Assembly: GCA_021234535.1 (NCBI GenBank)
Contig: CM037843.1
Location: 18,197,911-18,261,910, forward strand
DNA from: Stichopus chloronotus
Lineage: Eukaryota > Echinodermata > Holothuroidea > Aspidochirotida > Stichopodidae
DNA length: 64,000 bases
Direction of reading: 5' to 3'
The notes beneath the pieces were generated by a model that did no database searches, had not been told where the DNA came from, and saw nothing but the letters and a program-made list of their open reading frames with translations. Each line of letters opens with the position of its first letter. The stretch's first letter is position 1. The position numbers and the translations under genes were made by a program. This document shows positions 42,656 through 56,119 of the stretch, in pieces.

Positions 42656-45600
42656 TGATAATTGAGATTTGGATGAATGAAGACTTCTCTTAAGGGAAGA
42701 GGGACTACAGGTTGTTCCTGTACTCACACCTGGTTTCACAACTTTCTAAATGATATTGGCCAGCAGTACTACAGCAATCTGGACAAACATTTTCTTACAG
42801 TGAAGGTGTAAAATGTCAACTCAATTTTAGTGAGCTGTCAAAATCCTGTCACATGTTACCATGATAAACCTTGCTTAATTAACATGATTGTTGTCTCTCC
42901 CCATGCAGTACTGATTTTCAACGATCATTTATTCATGATGCAAGCAGTGCACTGATCGTATATGCTTTTCAAAATTTAAAACAATAAACTGCAGGTCATT
43001 AAAACAATGTTTCTTTACTTCCCCATTTCTTCCAGTGCCATTCCTTGTACAAACTAGTGTGCCCAAAGGCCTACTGTACATGGTATAACACCACTGCAAG
43101 CAGTATTGAAAACACTGAAAAGAAAAACAAGGAAATTCAACTTATATAAACATTTACTTCGGAACACTATCTTATGGTTCTGAGGGAAATATCTAAAAGG
43201 AAACATCTTTACTACGACAAAAATCTACAATATTGGCCCTACCTTAAGAATTGACATGCTAAGGTTATTTTTCGTTCTAGTGTTAATGTGATTGTGTGTG
43301 TAGGCAAAAGTGAAAGCATTAAAATTCTATGTCCAAATGTTAAGAATGCTTTACAATTGCACAATTTTGGGAAAATGTGTTTCACTGAGGTGATAAATTC
43401 TGCCATGATTTCAAATTCTTCTTGCTGAATTACAGAAACTAAAATATGATAATGAGAATGGTTGACAGTTTTCATTTAACTTAACCATGGCTTTTTTGAA
43501 CAAGCCAATGAGAAGTACACCAGTAATGAATATTTAATGGGTCAAAACAGCACATCACTAACACCGAAATGCGGTGACTCACTAAGCCTCATTTCACTGT
43601 GAATCACGAAGCTTGCATTTCACACTACACGCAAAATTTTGCCTCCCCAAGAGTTTCTCTTGCCCTTCATTTGTCCCCCTAAAACTAAAATCCTAGTGCT
43701 GCCACTCGTCTTGAGCAGTATGTTTTTGATACACCAGTGACACCTGTAATGTTGCATATTCATTATGTACCTTGTATGTGCTTGCAATATTAAAAAACCA
43801 ATAATTTTCAAACATGATTTCTCTTTTTTACTATTTGCGTGCTGTTTCCATTGCTTTTCAAAGCAGTCAGTCATTTTCAATCATTCAATGATGTGTCCCG
43901 TCCACCAACAACCTTGCATGTACGTTAACTATAACGCTAGTAAAGAAAAACTGAAGCTCAAACAATCTTATCCTTCTGGCTTTTCTGTACACACACAATC
44001 ACTTTCATGAGGCACTGATCTCACATACAGTAATCCACACAGAAAGGTGTAAAATCATTGTTGTTCCAGCTTGAGTATAGCTCGCACTTCACGACAAGAC
44101 CTGAGAGACAGTCTAGCAGGCCCAGCTTATAACCAAATACTTCTGCTGGGGGAGGGGATAATCAAAATCGGTGGGACGGCCCCACTGGCACATGTGACAA
44201 TGTTGATTTTTTGCCCCAAGAGATTCTAGTTGGGCAAAAAAATTAGGCTTTCTTCTCCCCCTCCCCCCCACCTCATCTTTTGACTACTGGCCTGTAAGCA
44301 GCACTTTGGTAGGTAAAATGCAACAAAAATCTAAGGTCAATGCAGCAAATGCATGTATACATAACATGTACAGTACCTTATGTATGTGCGTGCTACTGTG
44401 AGAACTTTGTTCTATTTCTGATCATTACATATGCTGGCTTTAAGCCACAACTTAAGGTAGTAGTACTTAGGAAAGACTACTGGAATGGCATGATTTTCGC
44501 TCTTGCTTCATGCACATAGAGAGTGTAAAACAAATTAAAAGGATATGAACAGGTTTCTACACCGCTGTGTAGCTCTACAAGTTTACACTTCCTCTTTGCC
44601 ATATCACGATTAATCACTGCAGTACTTTCATGTCGTCACATGAGGATATGCAAACGCACTGGCACATGTGCCTTGCTTATAGTACTTCCTTTTATCTACT
44701 GTATTACAACTGTAGTGTACAATATAGTTCTGTAAAAAAAAAAAAAACAGCTACATAACTTACAATACTTTGCCCCCCTTCATTGAAAACGAAAACCACT
44801 CACAAAGGTTGCTGATATTATTAGGCACTCATGAAAATAATCTATCCATCCCCCAACACCCCCCCCCCCTTCCTCTATATATACTTTTCTTTCCTCCATT
44901 CTTCCCAATCTTTTAACTGTTAATAATATACTGTATGTTCCTAATCAAGATTGGTCCCAAAATATTAATACTGCACTTTGTTTTTGCAGGCACTTTTCTT
45001 AGCAAACCAGGTTAAAGTGAGAATGCAGTCATCCCACATTATGTGATATCATTTTTGTGGTTGAATTTCACAATTTTGCAGCATAACATCTTCCTTATGC
45101 AGTATAATGAAAAATAGTTATAGGAGAAATGAAAAGAAAATTGCAACGTTTTGATAATTTTTTAAAATAAAGCACTGCTTATTCCCTTAAATTTACATGC
45201 CCCCCCATGTCTTCTTTGACAAAAATGGGATGAATTTAATGTAGGTAACTCATGTAGTGAAAGACTGCAGAGAACAGAGGACCAACCAGCCTTCCAGGAA
45301 TCCCAGAAAACCTTCCTAAATAAACAGAATCCATCAAAGCCACTAAACTAAAAACATCAGAATTTTGATTCGTTCACTGATGCCTTTGCCTTGTACAATG
45401 CATTAATAATGATGTTTAATTTATGTTCAATTTCTGTTTGTACATACCTCCACTACGAGGACAAAACTACAAAAGTTCAAAAATTGACCAGTGAACCAGT
45501 GTGAAAGTAAGGGTCACCTGTTGTACAGCATTCTAACACATACATGAGTCCAAAGCCTCTTTTACAGAAGCTTTATGTCTTCAGAAAAAAAGGACAACCT

Positions 45601-48171
45601 GGAAAATCCCTTATTTTGTTTCATGGCATGAAAATTTAGCTGACATTGGTGTAAATTGATAACAGAATTCTGTTATTTGTGAAAAGGAAAATCTGAGCCC
45701 TAAGAAGACTAGAACTGTATGAAATATATCCTTGTGTATAGGTTTACATCTATTCCCTAAAATTAGGAAAACTATTCAATATTTTATTCTGTAACATCCA
45801 AATGGTAGGAAACTCTATTATCATAAATGAAAGATAGAAAAATTCAATATTATCCTCAACAAGTCAACATAAACAGCATTTCACTTTCACTGGGTGGGAA
45901 AATTACAACAGCATAAACTCCCCACACCCATCAACAAGCAGTATGGCAATTTAACCAATCAACCCACTGAAGTAGTTGAAAGTAGGTGTGGTTCATTCAA
46001 AGACATCTATTTGAGTGGACCCATCCCTCATTCAACCTTGGCTTCCAGCGACATGCACATTTAGCTACAGGAAAGGTAACAAAAGGGGTTCCCTGCGCAA
46101 TGGAATGATAAAATTTCAGAGAACCAAAACATTGGAATTAAGAAAAGGAAAACACAAAGGATTAAGCAAATACTGCACGACTTACTGAGAAAATTTCTCA
46201 ATGTATCAATGCCCTTAGGCAACCTGCTTAGAATTCTGTCATATTATAATATGGGTTACTATCTACTTACAGCACTTCAAGTTCACTATAGAATGTATTA
46301 CTGACTTAATATGTACAGTCCATTCAATGATAAATATCCACTACTGTACATGGCTAGTCAGTTTTCGGGTAGGCTTCTGGAATCTATAGATAGTATTGCT
46401 TAACTTTCATGGTTTAATTGAATAAACACACAGTGACTTAATCTCTTAAAAGAGATTTGAAGAGCTAGCAATGAAAACTGCATTCCACAGGGCATGCCAA
46501 ACTTGGACAATAAAAATTCTTGGCATCACTGGTATGCAGCATTCCAGTCCAAAGTACACATGTATCACAATGATACCCATTGGGCATTTAATTCAATGAG
46601 GATTACAGTCACTTTATTATCACTTTACTTGCACAATTGTCACAGTGATTTACTGTGGTGTTTAACCTTTGGTGGGAGATCATTGAGACGTGCAACAGAA
46701 AATCAAGGTACCTCCAGCAAGAGCTTCTGAAAAGGAAGAGGAGGAGAAGGGGCAAGTGGTAATGCAAGAACACTACAGCAGTCAAATGCTTTGGCCCTTC
46801 CTCTAAAAGACTGACAACCATAATTCTTTTTAGAGATTGTCGTTTTCCTTTTGATTCAAAATGTTGATCTGTACATCATCAGTGAAAACAAACAGAATTC
46901 ACTGATTGTGACACTTACTGACTTCTGACTCATACTGTATCTATGTCATGACTGATTTCATGATGAAACAGGTTAAGTGAACCAAATAAATGAAAGGCAG
47001 AATGAAGGGAAGAATAGGGTAGAGGCAGAGCGGGTGGAGGGAAAGATAAACCTCCCCTTGCCTGGATGAAGGGGGGTGGCACACCTCTCTATTTGCCCCC
47101 CCCCCCCCTCTAACCAGCAATCTCGTATTGTGGTCTATACAAGTGTTCATGCATCACAGTTACATCTGGAATACTTAGACATGTGCTCTAACATGTACCA
47201 CAACTGTTTCAATGGATACTAAAGCATTTTTCCAGCTGAATTACTCACAAAGTTAAAGAGTATACCAACTGCACTAGTCATGTATGACAATTTGAATGAT
47301 ACCTTTCCCACAGAGTGTAGCAATTACCATCGAACTGAGCCAATTCAGTGTGCTGATACCTACAGAATAAAGACGTACATTCGTTTCAGCCAAAATGACT
47401 GCAACAATGCACATTAGGCTAACAGTTACAAGTTTGAGTTAAAAGCATGCCCTTAAATAATTAGTCACTGTGGGAACAACAGCTTAATTGCTACTGCAGT
47501 CTGCAGTTCATCCAAATTAAATCCTACTGCATACCCAACATAACACCATACACAGCTGGCATTTGGATCAATAGTTTCTTTTAATGCCATACAGTACATG
47601 TGTTTTAAGCTTGGGACATGTCATGTTGAAGTAACTACTGTATGCACAGTATCTACAGAAGGTTACTTCTTTTTCACATCAGATGAGATGGAGCATGATC
47701 ACAGTGGTGTTGCACCACTCCCTTTTAAATTGCATTGGTCTGAAATCACATCCCTGGTTTGAAATCAAGTCCCAGGCAAAAAAAAAAAAATCTCACAGCA
47801 AACACTATGAAAACAAAGACTGCAATGATAGCAGACAATTCATTTTTCAGGATACTTTTACAAATTTGTGTAACACTCTCATAAATGAAACATATTTCAC
47901 AGAATCAGGCACTTAATTTTGACTTCATGCATTCTCTCACTGTCTCACACTTATCATGTGTTGCAAGTTACTTACAGTACGTATAGTAACATAAATGCCA
48001 GAGTATTCTTGTTAAAAATAATTATAAAATTGTGAAAATCAATAGGAAATGACAAAATTCATATAAACCCTTTTCTACTGATATTTACTATGATACAGTA
48101 AACAAAGTCCTGGCAGTTGGAAATGCTGAGTTAAAAGGAGGGGAGAAAACAGTCTATTGCAGCTCTTACAA

Positions 48172-48177
48172 TTTATT
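48172..48177 (-). promoter_or_regulatory. candidate polyadenylation signal of the PH gene
   Basis: AATAAA on the minus strand, 159 nt past the stop codon, the nearest such hexamer downstream. Confidence 0.4.
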
Positions 48178-48335
48178 CTCACAGGTAACAGCAAACACTT
48201 GCTAATCTTGGAGAGACTACCAGACATGTCTTGATATTAGATTGCACTTGGTTTTACTTGACCTGCATGGCAATGTAACTGGTGTTGCAGTCTGCCATGC
48301 CGTCACAGGTTCACTGTTGCACGTTACTGTGACAG

Positions 48336-51300
48336 TCACTGAAGGACGCAGAGACTGTTTCCCGTGTCGTGACTGGCAGCTTTGGCAAAACAGATAGCCT
48401 CCATCCACTCTTGCTGTTCAGACTGACTGTCTGCTTGCACGATCAGAGTTCTCCTTCTACCCCTTGGCTTCAGTTTGAAAGTATTTGTCCTCTCGTCCAC
48501 CTGACAGTTGGCGATAATTCCAGTGCCACTCAGTGGGACCTTAAACTTTTTGTTCATCTGTTGAGATTGGAACACAAATGCAGCAAGTTAGAGTGGAAAA
48601 ACTGAAAATTTAAAAGGCATTCTTTAATAACATACTGTCACAGTCATTTTGAATGATTGGCTGATCCAAGTTGTTTGTTTATGAGGGACCAAAGTAGTGG
48701 TGCAGTGCTATGGGTGAGGGTTCCAAAGGGAGGGGCTGGTCCCCTTCACTGTGGAAAATTTTTCTTTTTTGGAATGCCTTCAGAAGAGATTAAGTTCAAC
48801 AAAAAGGCGCAGTTGTGAAGTAAATTTTGTTTTCCTAAGTGTAATTCTTTAACTACTCAAGAAATTTTCTGAAACAGTTATTTTTGGTCCACCTTTTAAT
48901 GGGGGTTTGGCCCCAATGAAATGACCCAAACAATACCGTTGGTACACTTGAGGGAACAAATTTTTCTTAGAACACATTTCAATCACATGCTAAATACGGA
49001 AAAAATACCGCACCAAGAAATCAGATCTTAAAATTGTATTACCTTTTAATGAACTAGTTTCATTTACATGAAAAGACAGTGTCATATCAGAATTAAGGTT
49101 TGACTTGCTGTACACTGTGACCTCTGCACAAAATCCATAGTTTTACATATATTTCTTCAGGTGTGCTTTGGTGCCAACTTAACTGCTGTGATATCATGTC
49201 GCAGCTGAGGGAAAAGTGCTTCTGATGTCATTTTCCAATTTTATATTGCAACAACACTAATCAGTGGCAAGGTAACTGAAATTCCACAGAAACGGGATTC
49301 TTACTCTACATCTGTCCTACAGTAACTTTTGTGACACAGACACAAGTGTAGCCCATTTCTTACCAACTTTTAGGTAGATGTTGCATGAAGAGATGCAAAC
49401 TTCTTTGTCTTCTGTCTTTGTTATTATACTACTGTACATTACTGTAAATACTGTAGGCTGCAGTGTGTGAAAGATAAACACACACTGTGTAGCATTTGTC
49501 ACATACAGCAGGTGATCTGCAGGGCTTACAATGGAAATGGAATTTTTCATGACTTCTGCTTTCATACAACTTTTAGCACCTATTGTGCTTCCAAGTACAG
49601 CAAAGGTTAATGAGGGGTCGTCCATCAGGGTTTTCTGTGGTTAAAGGTTATTGGTATTGCAGTATACAGTATATCAAAACAGTGCTTGTTGCTTTTCCAT
49701 GTGTCTAAAGTTTCGTATGTATACCATTTGCAACAATTTCCTTGATCAGGCTCAAAAGCCTTTCGCTGTGCAGATGACCAAATAAGTTATTACAGAAAGA
49801 ATCTCAAACACCAGCAGTATAGCCACCATCGTCTCAAATGAGATGATGTACACTTCTTGTTTTCATAGGCTCAACAGAATTAACTTGCCATTCCGCTGCA
49901 AGTAAATTCTTATATGCACATTGCAGACTTACAGTACTATACAGTACCACAGTACGTAGTTGCTGAAAGACCTGTACTTGTAAGGTACGTTGCAGAGTTT
50001 GTACAAATACTGTACCACAAAACAGAAATATCCTATAGAGAACAGTTGGCAATTGTGCAGAAATATTCTAGAGCACAACAAACACTGTGGTGATAATCAG
50101 GCTTGTAGCTACGATGGGCAGCACTGGGCTGCACTGCGTGGGTCTAGTTATTCCTGCTCGGCATTTGCGATCAGTTTACGCCTTACTGCTCAGCACAAAC
50201 TTTACAAAATGTTGTAAATATCATATGGGAGAAGCAGCCTACCGAGTTAACATTTGAAGATTTTGCGAGTGCTTTATCACAACACTGCTCTACAGTATAA
50301 AAGTCGTAGCGTTCTCGGGGAACTGCTCCCTGGACCCCGACAGGGGTGTTGTCCTGGACCACACCAGATGTGGCTGGTTCCATTGACTAGAGCTGGGTAC
50401 TTCTATTTGTCTAGTTAAAAGCCTGATCATCATACTGCATATCCTCTAACAGCCCTGACAATCACAGCTCTAGACAGATTACACTTTCCAGTAGAGAATA
50501 CATTTTCTCTGTCTTACACACAGTACTGTATATATATATGAATTATTTCTGTTTTAAAGGAAAAGGAGAACAGTAGGAACTGTACTTTAATTACAGTATG
50601 TGAGAGCCTCACATTGAAATGTTTCTGTGAGCAATGTTAAAGTAATAACCGTTTAAAAAAAAGGAACAAAAATTCTGATCTGGGTACCCAGAGTCCATTG
50701 TCGGTCAGGTCAGGTGACTGGGCACCAGTACCAAAAAATATTGATTCCATTATGCAATAATTGTTGTGAAATTACGATACAACTTTTTGCTTTGCGCATT
50801 AAAGGAATTTAAGGCATTTGTTTCCACAGAAAACAACCATATTTTTAAAACCAATGTTTGTGGACAAGAATGATAAATTTTTTAAAAATAAGGAAGGACA
50901 GTAGCCTTCTTCTCAAGAAATAAGTTTCTCACACATAGAAATTCAGTCACTTGTTGCTCAAAAAGAATTTGTCCAACCAAACTTTTCAAAATTCAATTGA
51001 TGCATCTTCCATTACTCATTACATGCATATCATTTTGAGGAGATGAAGATTTTGCAGATGTTTATCAATGAGATTGAATGGTTTGACAATGATCAAAGCT
51101 ACTTTATTTGTGTATTTGTGTACAATGTTGATATATTCTACACACCCTACAGTATTTCCCTTCAATTAAGTACATACTGTATCATGTGTACGGCCCGGCA
51201 TGACAAAGTGTGTTCTTACAGAAGTACGGTTACAACTGACGTTTTAAGCCTTTTGTGCAACACGTACAACATATGCCATTATGCCTGTAACACTTTAGAT

Positions 51301-53527
51301 CTGGGTAGAGTTTTTCATTGCAGGTGGGGGGGGGGCAAGAGTTGAAGTGGGGGGCAAGCAGAAATGACACATAGCAGCGTACCACAATCTGTTGGCCCGT
51401 AGGGCACAGAGGAAATTTTGGGACAACAATGCCTCTCAAATTGCACGAAATGGCACTTCCCTGTCTCTCTGGCATTGCGAGTTTTGCTAAAAATCCATAG
51501 TTTGGAGAAGTTTTGTCTTGAACAAATTTTGTGCTTTACTTCTTCGACTTCAAATTTCATTTTCGGGGGAAAAAGGGGGGGGGGCGGGGGCAGGCCATTT
51601 GACATGGGGGCAATTACACAACTGACAATGGGGGTCCTCTGTATGCTTTTCAATATGAGCTACTCTGTATCTTCTGAAGTTGCTGTTAACAACAAAGCAG
51701 GACCAGTTGAGAAATTTGCTTTCCCCCAGCCAAACATGTATTGTACTGTAGCTTGGAGTAATGAGTGACTATCTTTAATAAGAATAGCAGTTTGGCTAGT
51801 CGCAATGGTATTCAGTGAGTTTGCATTTAACCTCCAAAAGTTCTTCATAATTTTACACACAAGCAGCTTGGCACCACGGATACCCATGTTTCAGAAGGAA
51901 TACAAAAAAAATAAATTTTCACTGCAGGCGTTTACAAAAAGGACCAACATCTTGTCCCTAACCTTTGATGTATTGCTACAGTATTTGTTGAAAGACTTGT
52001 CTCCTCAAGAAAGATTTTCAGTGGACCTCAATGTTTAAAAATGCCACATTTTGTGGCAAATTGTTGCAACAAGTCTTTGATTTCCTTAAAAATAGAAGAA
52101 ATCATTTAACCATGAAATTTGGCACAAGCAAAAACATAGACTGGGCCACTAAAGTTAATTGATAATCCATAAAAAGTAGGAATATTTTTCTATTTAAGTG
52201 AAAACCATATCACATTAGCATATATCTGTTGGGATGTTATGGATTTTTAAACTTAAGAAATAGCTGATTGTACTTTTGGAAATCTGTGATGTTACCCAGG
52301 CGCAATTTTCTGAATATCCTTGTATCCTTGTACTGTATGTCTTTACATCTTGTCCTAAAGGAAGCATTACAATAGATTAAAAGGATGTGACTTTAATAAT
52401 TTAATATTTAAAATATTTAAAGGTAATTCCACAAAACTCTTAATCAACATTTTCACTAATGTCAAATTTCAAGGTTAAATGAGGGGTTCAATACAAAGAA
52501 AAACAAAGACATCTTGCAATAATTTGCCACTGTTTATACATGGCATTTTGGTAACCTTGAGGCAACTGGAAATCATTCTTGATCACAGAAGTCTTGCTTC
52601 AAACGACAATATCGTAATTAAGTTGGGAACTAGTTACTGACATGGGGTTTGAAATGCCTGCCAGTATAATGTGCCTTTAAATCTCAGGTTTAAGCATGAA
52701 TAATGGAAAACATATGACAGGGAGGAGATACATGCAAACGACAAAACTTCATTCGGTATTGAACAATAATTAGGAACATACAATAATAGTTCAGCTACTG
52801 CAACATACAGCTTTGTGTACAGAGAATAGCAAAAACCTTGCATTAGCAGCAACTGAATCAATCAGCAAGCAAATTCTGCAGAATCTGCTCTGGTACCTGT
52901 CTGGTTTTCTCCCGCACATTTCTGCTACCCCTGCACATTTCAGGTATGAACGGTAACTTACTGTAGATGCCATTGGATCTGCAGCCGGTTATCGCACAAC
53001 AAAACGCAGCAGAAACTCAGAATGTGGGTTAAATAAATGTCCTTTAGTGCAGTGAATAGTGTGCAACCCATGCCTGAGGCAACCAAACTCAAGGCAGGCC
53101 TGGTCTACACTAGTCTGCTCAGTCTTTCCTTCTTTGCAAGCTTAATGTTTAAGTTGAAAAGTGGGAAGTTTTACTGTATCAATAGAACTGTGAATCAAGA
53201 ATGGAAGGTAAAAATCCATCGAATGACGGTAGAGACCTGTAACAAACAAAGACTGATTATCCAGTAATACAGCAAACTACAAAGTATTAGTAACTGTGAC
53301 AAGCGTACCTCTGCTGTTTCTCCATAAACGAGCTCAGTGCCGTTTAAGCTGAACCATTTCTTTTTCCATTTCTTCGAAAACATGCTTTTCTTCATCAACC
53401 ATCCTGACTTTTTCAGGTCGAAGTCTTCAGCTATACTACTACTCCCGTCGCTATGAGAGTTGCATCTGCATTCTGATGAGCTCGATGATGGTATTCCACC
53501 TTCTACAAGAGATTCGGCGTCTGCCAT
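48336..53527 (-). CDS. small PH-domain protein with C-terminal CaaX box, two exons, 146 aa
   Basis: Exon 1 is 53527-53309 (73 codons, donor GTACGC) and exon 2 is 48557-48336 (acceptor TCTCAACAG, stop TGA). The junction is phase 0. The start ATG has an AACATGG context. Residues 1-37 are Ser-rich with a few Cys. Residues 38 to about 133 form one complete PH domain: SGWLMKKS in strand 1, the KKWKKKWFSLNG block in strand 2, the VPLSGTGI turn and, in the final helix, the invariant Trp (W124 in EWMEAI). The protein ends NSLCVLQ, a Cys-aliphatic-aliphatic-Gln box of the kind farnesyltransferase accepts. PH domains bind phosphoinositides or proteins, so the inferred picture is a dually membrane-targeted adaptor. 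I do not recognise a named orthologue. The 4.75-kb intron contains repeats. Confidence 0.82.
50809..51170 (+). repeat. dispersed ~365-bp repeat, copy 2 (PH-gene intron)
   Basis: Partner of 32520-32885, with blocks in the same order and orientation and moderate divergence. Confidence 0.7.
51310..51785. repeat. G-tract repeat cluster (PH-gene intron)
   Basis: Poly-G runs at about 51326 and 51567 bracket a segment with GGGGGCAAG-type strings, like the G/C-tract elements at 17.3 and 19.2 kb. The right part (51625-51785) is the copy of 42500-42655. Confidence 0.45.
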
Positions 53528-55296
53528 GTTGCCAAACTTTATAGTATTCCTTCCTTAGTAAACAACTTTTCCCCAGACCTGGCCTTTGAATGCTGTAACC
53601 GTATGTAGGAATATGGATCAAGACCACACACGGTACGTTCGATCTCAAAGCGAAGATTGTTATGTTGCTACTATGTAGTGTTACTTGAATTGAAAGCACG
53701 TAAAGCTGTTCTACGTGTATATGGTATGATGTGAGTAGCGTTCCTGTGCAAATCACGTAAATACCAAACACCTAGATCTGCTTGGCTAGATCGTGATGAA
53801 GCCTTTTTGTGCTACCTATGTGTGATAGACTCGAGGAACAAGCGCTCGGTAAGCGAACCAAAGCTGTGTAAACATCACCTCATTATAGATTTGTACCGTC
53901 GAATCTTGTTGGGGCAATGCACTTTGTGTATTTATGACTGTGTGTCACATACTGTATTATTGGAACGCCTTGAATGAAAGAATATTGCCTTGGAAAGTCA
54001 CAGTTTATTTAATAAATGTTTTTTTTTCAGCATTCCTTTAGTCGAGCACTAAAAAGGACTGACAGTGAATGCAAGAACCATTCTATATGGTCGGAGACCG
54101 CGCTGATTAGGTTACCTTCATACATGTAACTTGTATTTGATTGAGTATAAGTACCTACAAGTACTACCGAACTTTCCACAGTCGGTCGTGCACGTCGTTC
54201 AGAAATAACAATTATTAACAAACATGTACCCATGGCATGAGTGAGTCCAGACCATCAGTGAAAATATTGTTACCTGAATTCATCATTATTCACTAGGACT
54301 GATACTGGTTTATCCTGTTTTACATTGTAAGTACCAGAGTATTAATTCCAAGTAAACTTTGCAGCAAACCGTGGTGTAAGTCCAACAGTCAGATTTCATG
54401 GTGTTAACATCCGTTCCTATTAGGTGTGTCATGTGTACCAGAATCGCGAAATGCTGCTCTTCACGTGTGACTGTGAATCATGAATGTGAGTTAGTGACTG
54501 ACTCAGTCTGACAGATGATTGACAGGATGATACAGGAACAGGATACCCCGACAAAACGAAAAAAAGAAGTGCAGACGTACCATGCACATGACATGTCAAT
54601 ACTAGGAATAGTAATATATAGCCTGTGTCAAATATTGCTATTTAGAATTTAAACTATTGTGATGCAACATTAATGTTAAATGTAATAGGAATACTAATAC
54701 TAGCAAGTACACCAAGAATGACACATCCCCCAGTATAGTCCATTCCTCTCCTTTTCTTCCATATCTTTGTGAATTTCGCCATAAGCCCTTTGTGTGCATA
54801 GCAGCAGATACATGCAGAAGACCTTTTATTTCCTTCAAAATGACCTAATGAAAGGTGAATACCGTTCCAAGTTCACACATTACTTTTAATATACAAGTGC
54901 GTTCCGTTAGTTTTGGTGTCACAACACAAAAGGCCTACCCTACTGAATGAAAATATATTTTTCCTGGAAAGTCCTTCTGCACGTAGCCTAATGTTTCTAC
55001 TAGTAGCAGAAATGTTAAATTGTACTTAATGTGTGCAGTTCGGAAGTCACTTTGTACTTTTTTGAGTTAAAAAGATGCATATCATTAAAGTGCACGAAAA
55101 TGTGGAAATGATCTCACTGTTGACAGGGTGATGAAACGTTAACATCATTGTCCCCTCAAATGTTTTAGAATCAACTGAAAGTTTCAATTGAACATGGTAA
55201 GAAAAGCTCTCAAAAAGTGTCAGCGTATATGTGCTTTTCCATAGCATTCTATCTTTCAGTTGGAAAATACAGGTTACTGTCCAAGTTTTCCAAGGC
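53528..55296. other. upstream of the PH gene, no gene recognised
   Basis: The promoter of the minus-strand PH gene should lie just above 53527, but no core element stands out. The rest is AT-rich with chance frames only. Confidence 0.4.
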
Positions 55297-55442
55297 TACA
55301 GTCTTGGACAAAATTGTTGGGACACTTTGTCATACGTTGCAAATATAATACTGAATTTTAAGTTAGAGGATAAAATGAAACCCCGCGCCCTTTCCAATGT
55401 TGCGCTATAGAAGTGAATGTACCCTTTGGACAACAATCCTAT

Positions 55443-56119
55443 TGTTGTATAGAGATGGTCATTCCACCCCACCGTACGCAAAAGGTCGTACAAAGTTCAG
55501 TCTTCCGGTGTTTACCCCAGATTTATTTAAGTTTTTCTTTATTTCCCTCAGACAGTCAGATTATACAATACATAAAAAAAATACTAAACTTAGACCCTGT
55601 TCTCAGAAAGGTTGCGCAACCCTTTTGTGATTGGTCGATCACGGATGGCAACCGCCTCACTCTGTTACGTAGGTCAACCATTTGACCTGTGATTGGCCAG
55701 TGTCGGCAATCTATCCTGTGACCCTTAGCAGTTTAGCGTGGGTCAATCCATCGACCTCACCACGCCGCTGACACTGGCTCTCTGGGTATCGAAGTGTGAA
55801 CATCGTCCGTCTCCGTGTATTATGTAGGCCTGTGTTACCAATGTAATTGTAAACTTTCTCCGTCCTTTCATTTCTCTCTTACAATCATCATCGTTAACTA
55901 ATTTAAATTGATTTATGTGTGCCAGTCGAATCGTCAAATAATAAATGGAACTCTGATCAAATCAAAGGAAACTCTCCTTCTCTGGATTCTCGGTTCTGAC
56001 GTCTCTCTGTGTCAACAATCCATCGCTGGGGCAGTCATAACACGACTGAGAACCCCCAAAACCCCACATATTCTACATAGTGGTCGGTATATTCTACATG
56101 GGGGTCTGCTTATTTTACA
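55443..56119 (+). repeat. 5' LTR, 677 bp
   Basis: TG...CA ends. It contains AATAAA at 55940-55945. Near its 3' end, three short ATATTCTACAT-like units repeat in tandem, running up to the boundary. It differs from the 3' LTR at 9 positions by my hand count, 7 of them transitions, with no length change. Confidence 0.88.

Larger units (their letters stand above)
40360..48335 (-). other. downstream of the PH gene; possible long 3' UTR
   Basis: Nearly 8 kb without a supported exon and with few transposons. Minus-strand AATAAA signals lie at 48177-48172 (159 nt past the PH stop) and far away at 40377-40372. A short UTR ending near 48150 is the simpler reading; a long UTR is speculative. A dispersed repeat shared with 51625-51785 occurs at 42500-42655. 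Poly-C and poly-A runs are scattered. The many short frames here look like chance. Confidence 0.3.

Noticed and set aside
49520..49624. A 105-nt minus-strand segment in the PH-gene intron with AG and GT borders and phase 0 on both sides.
   Set aside because: Including it would break the PH domain between strands 3 and 4; the direct join gives a textbook PH domain. At most it is a rare cassette.
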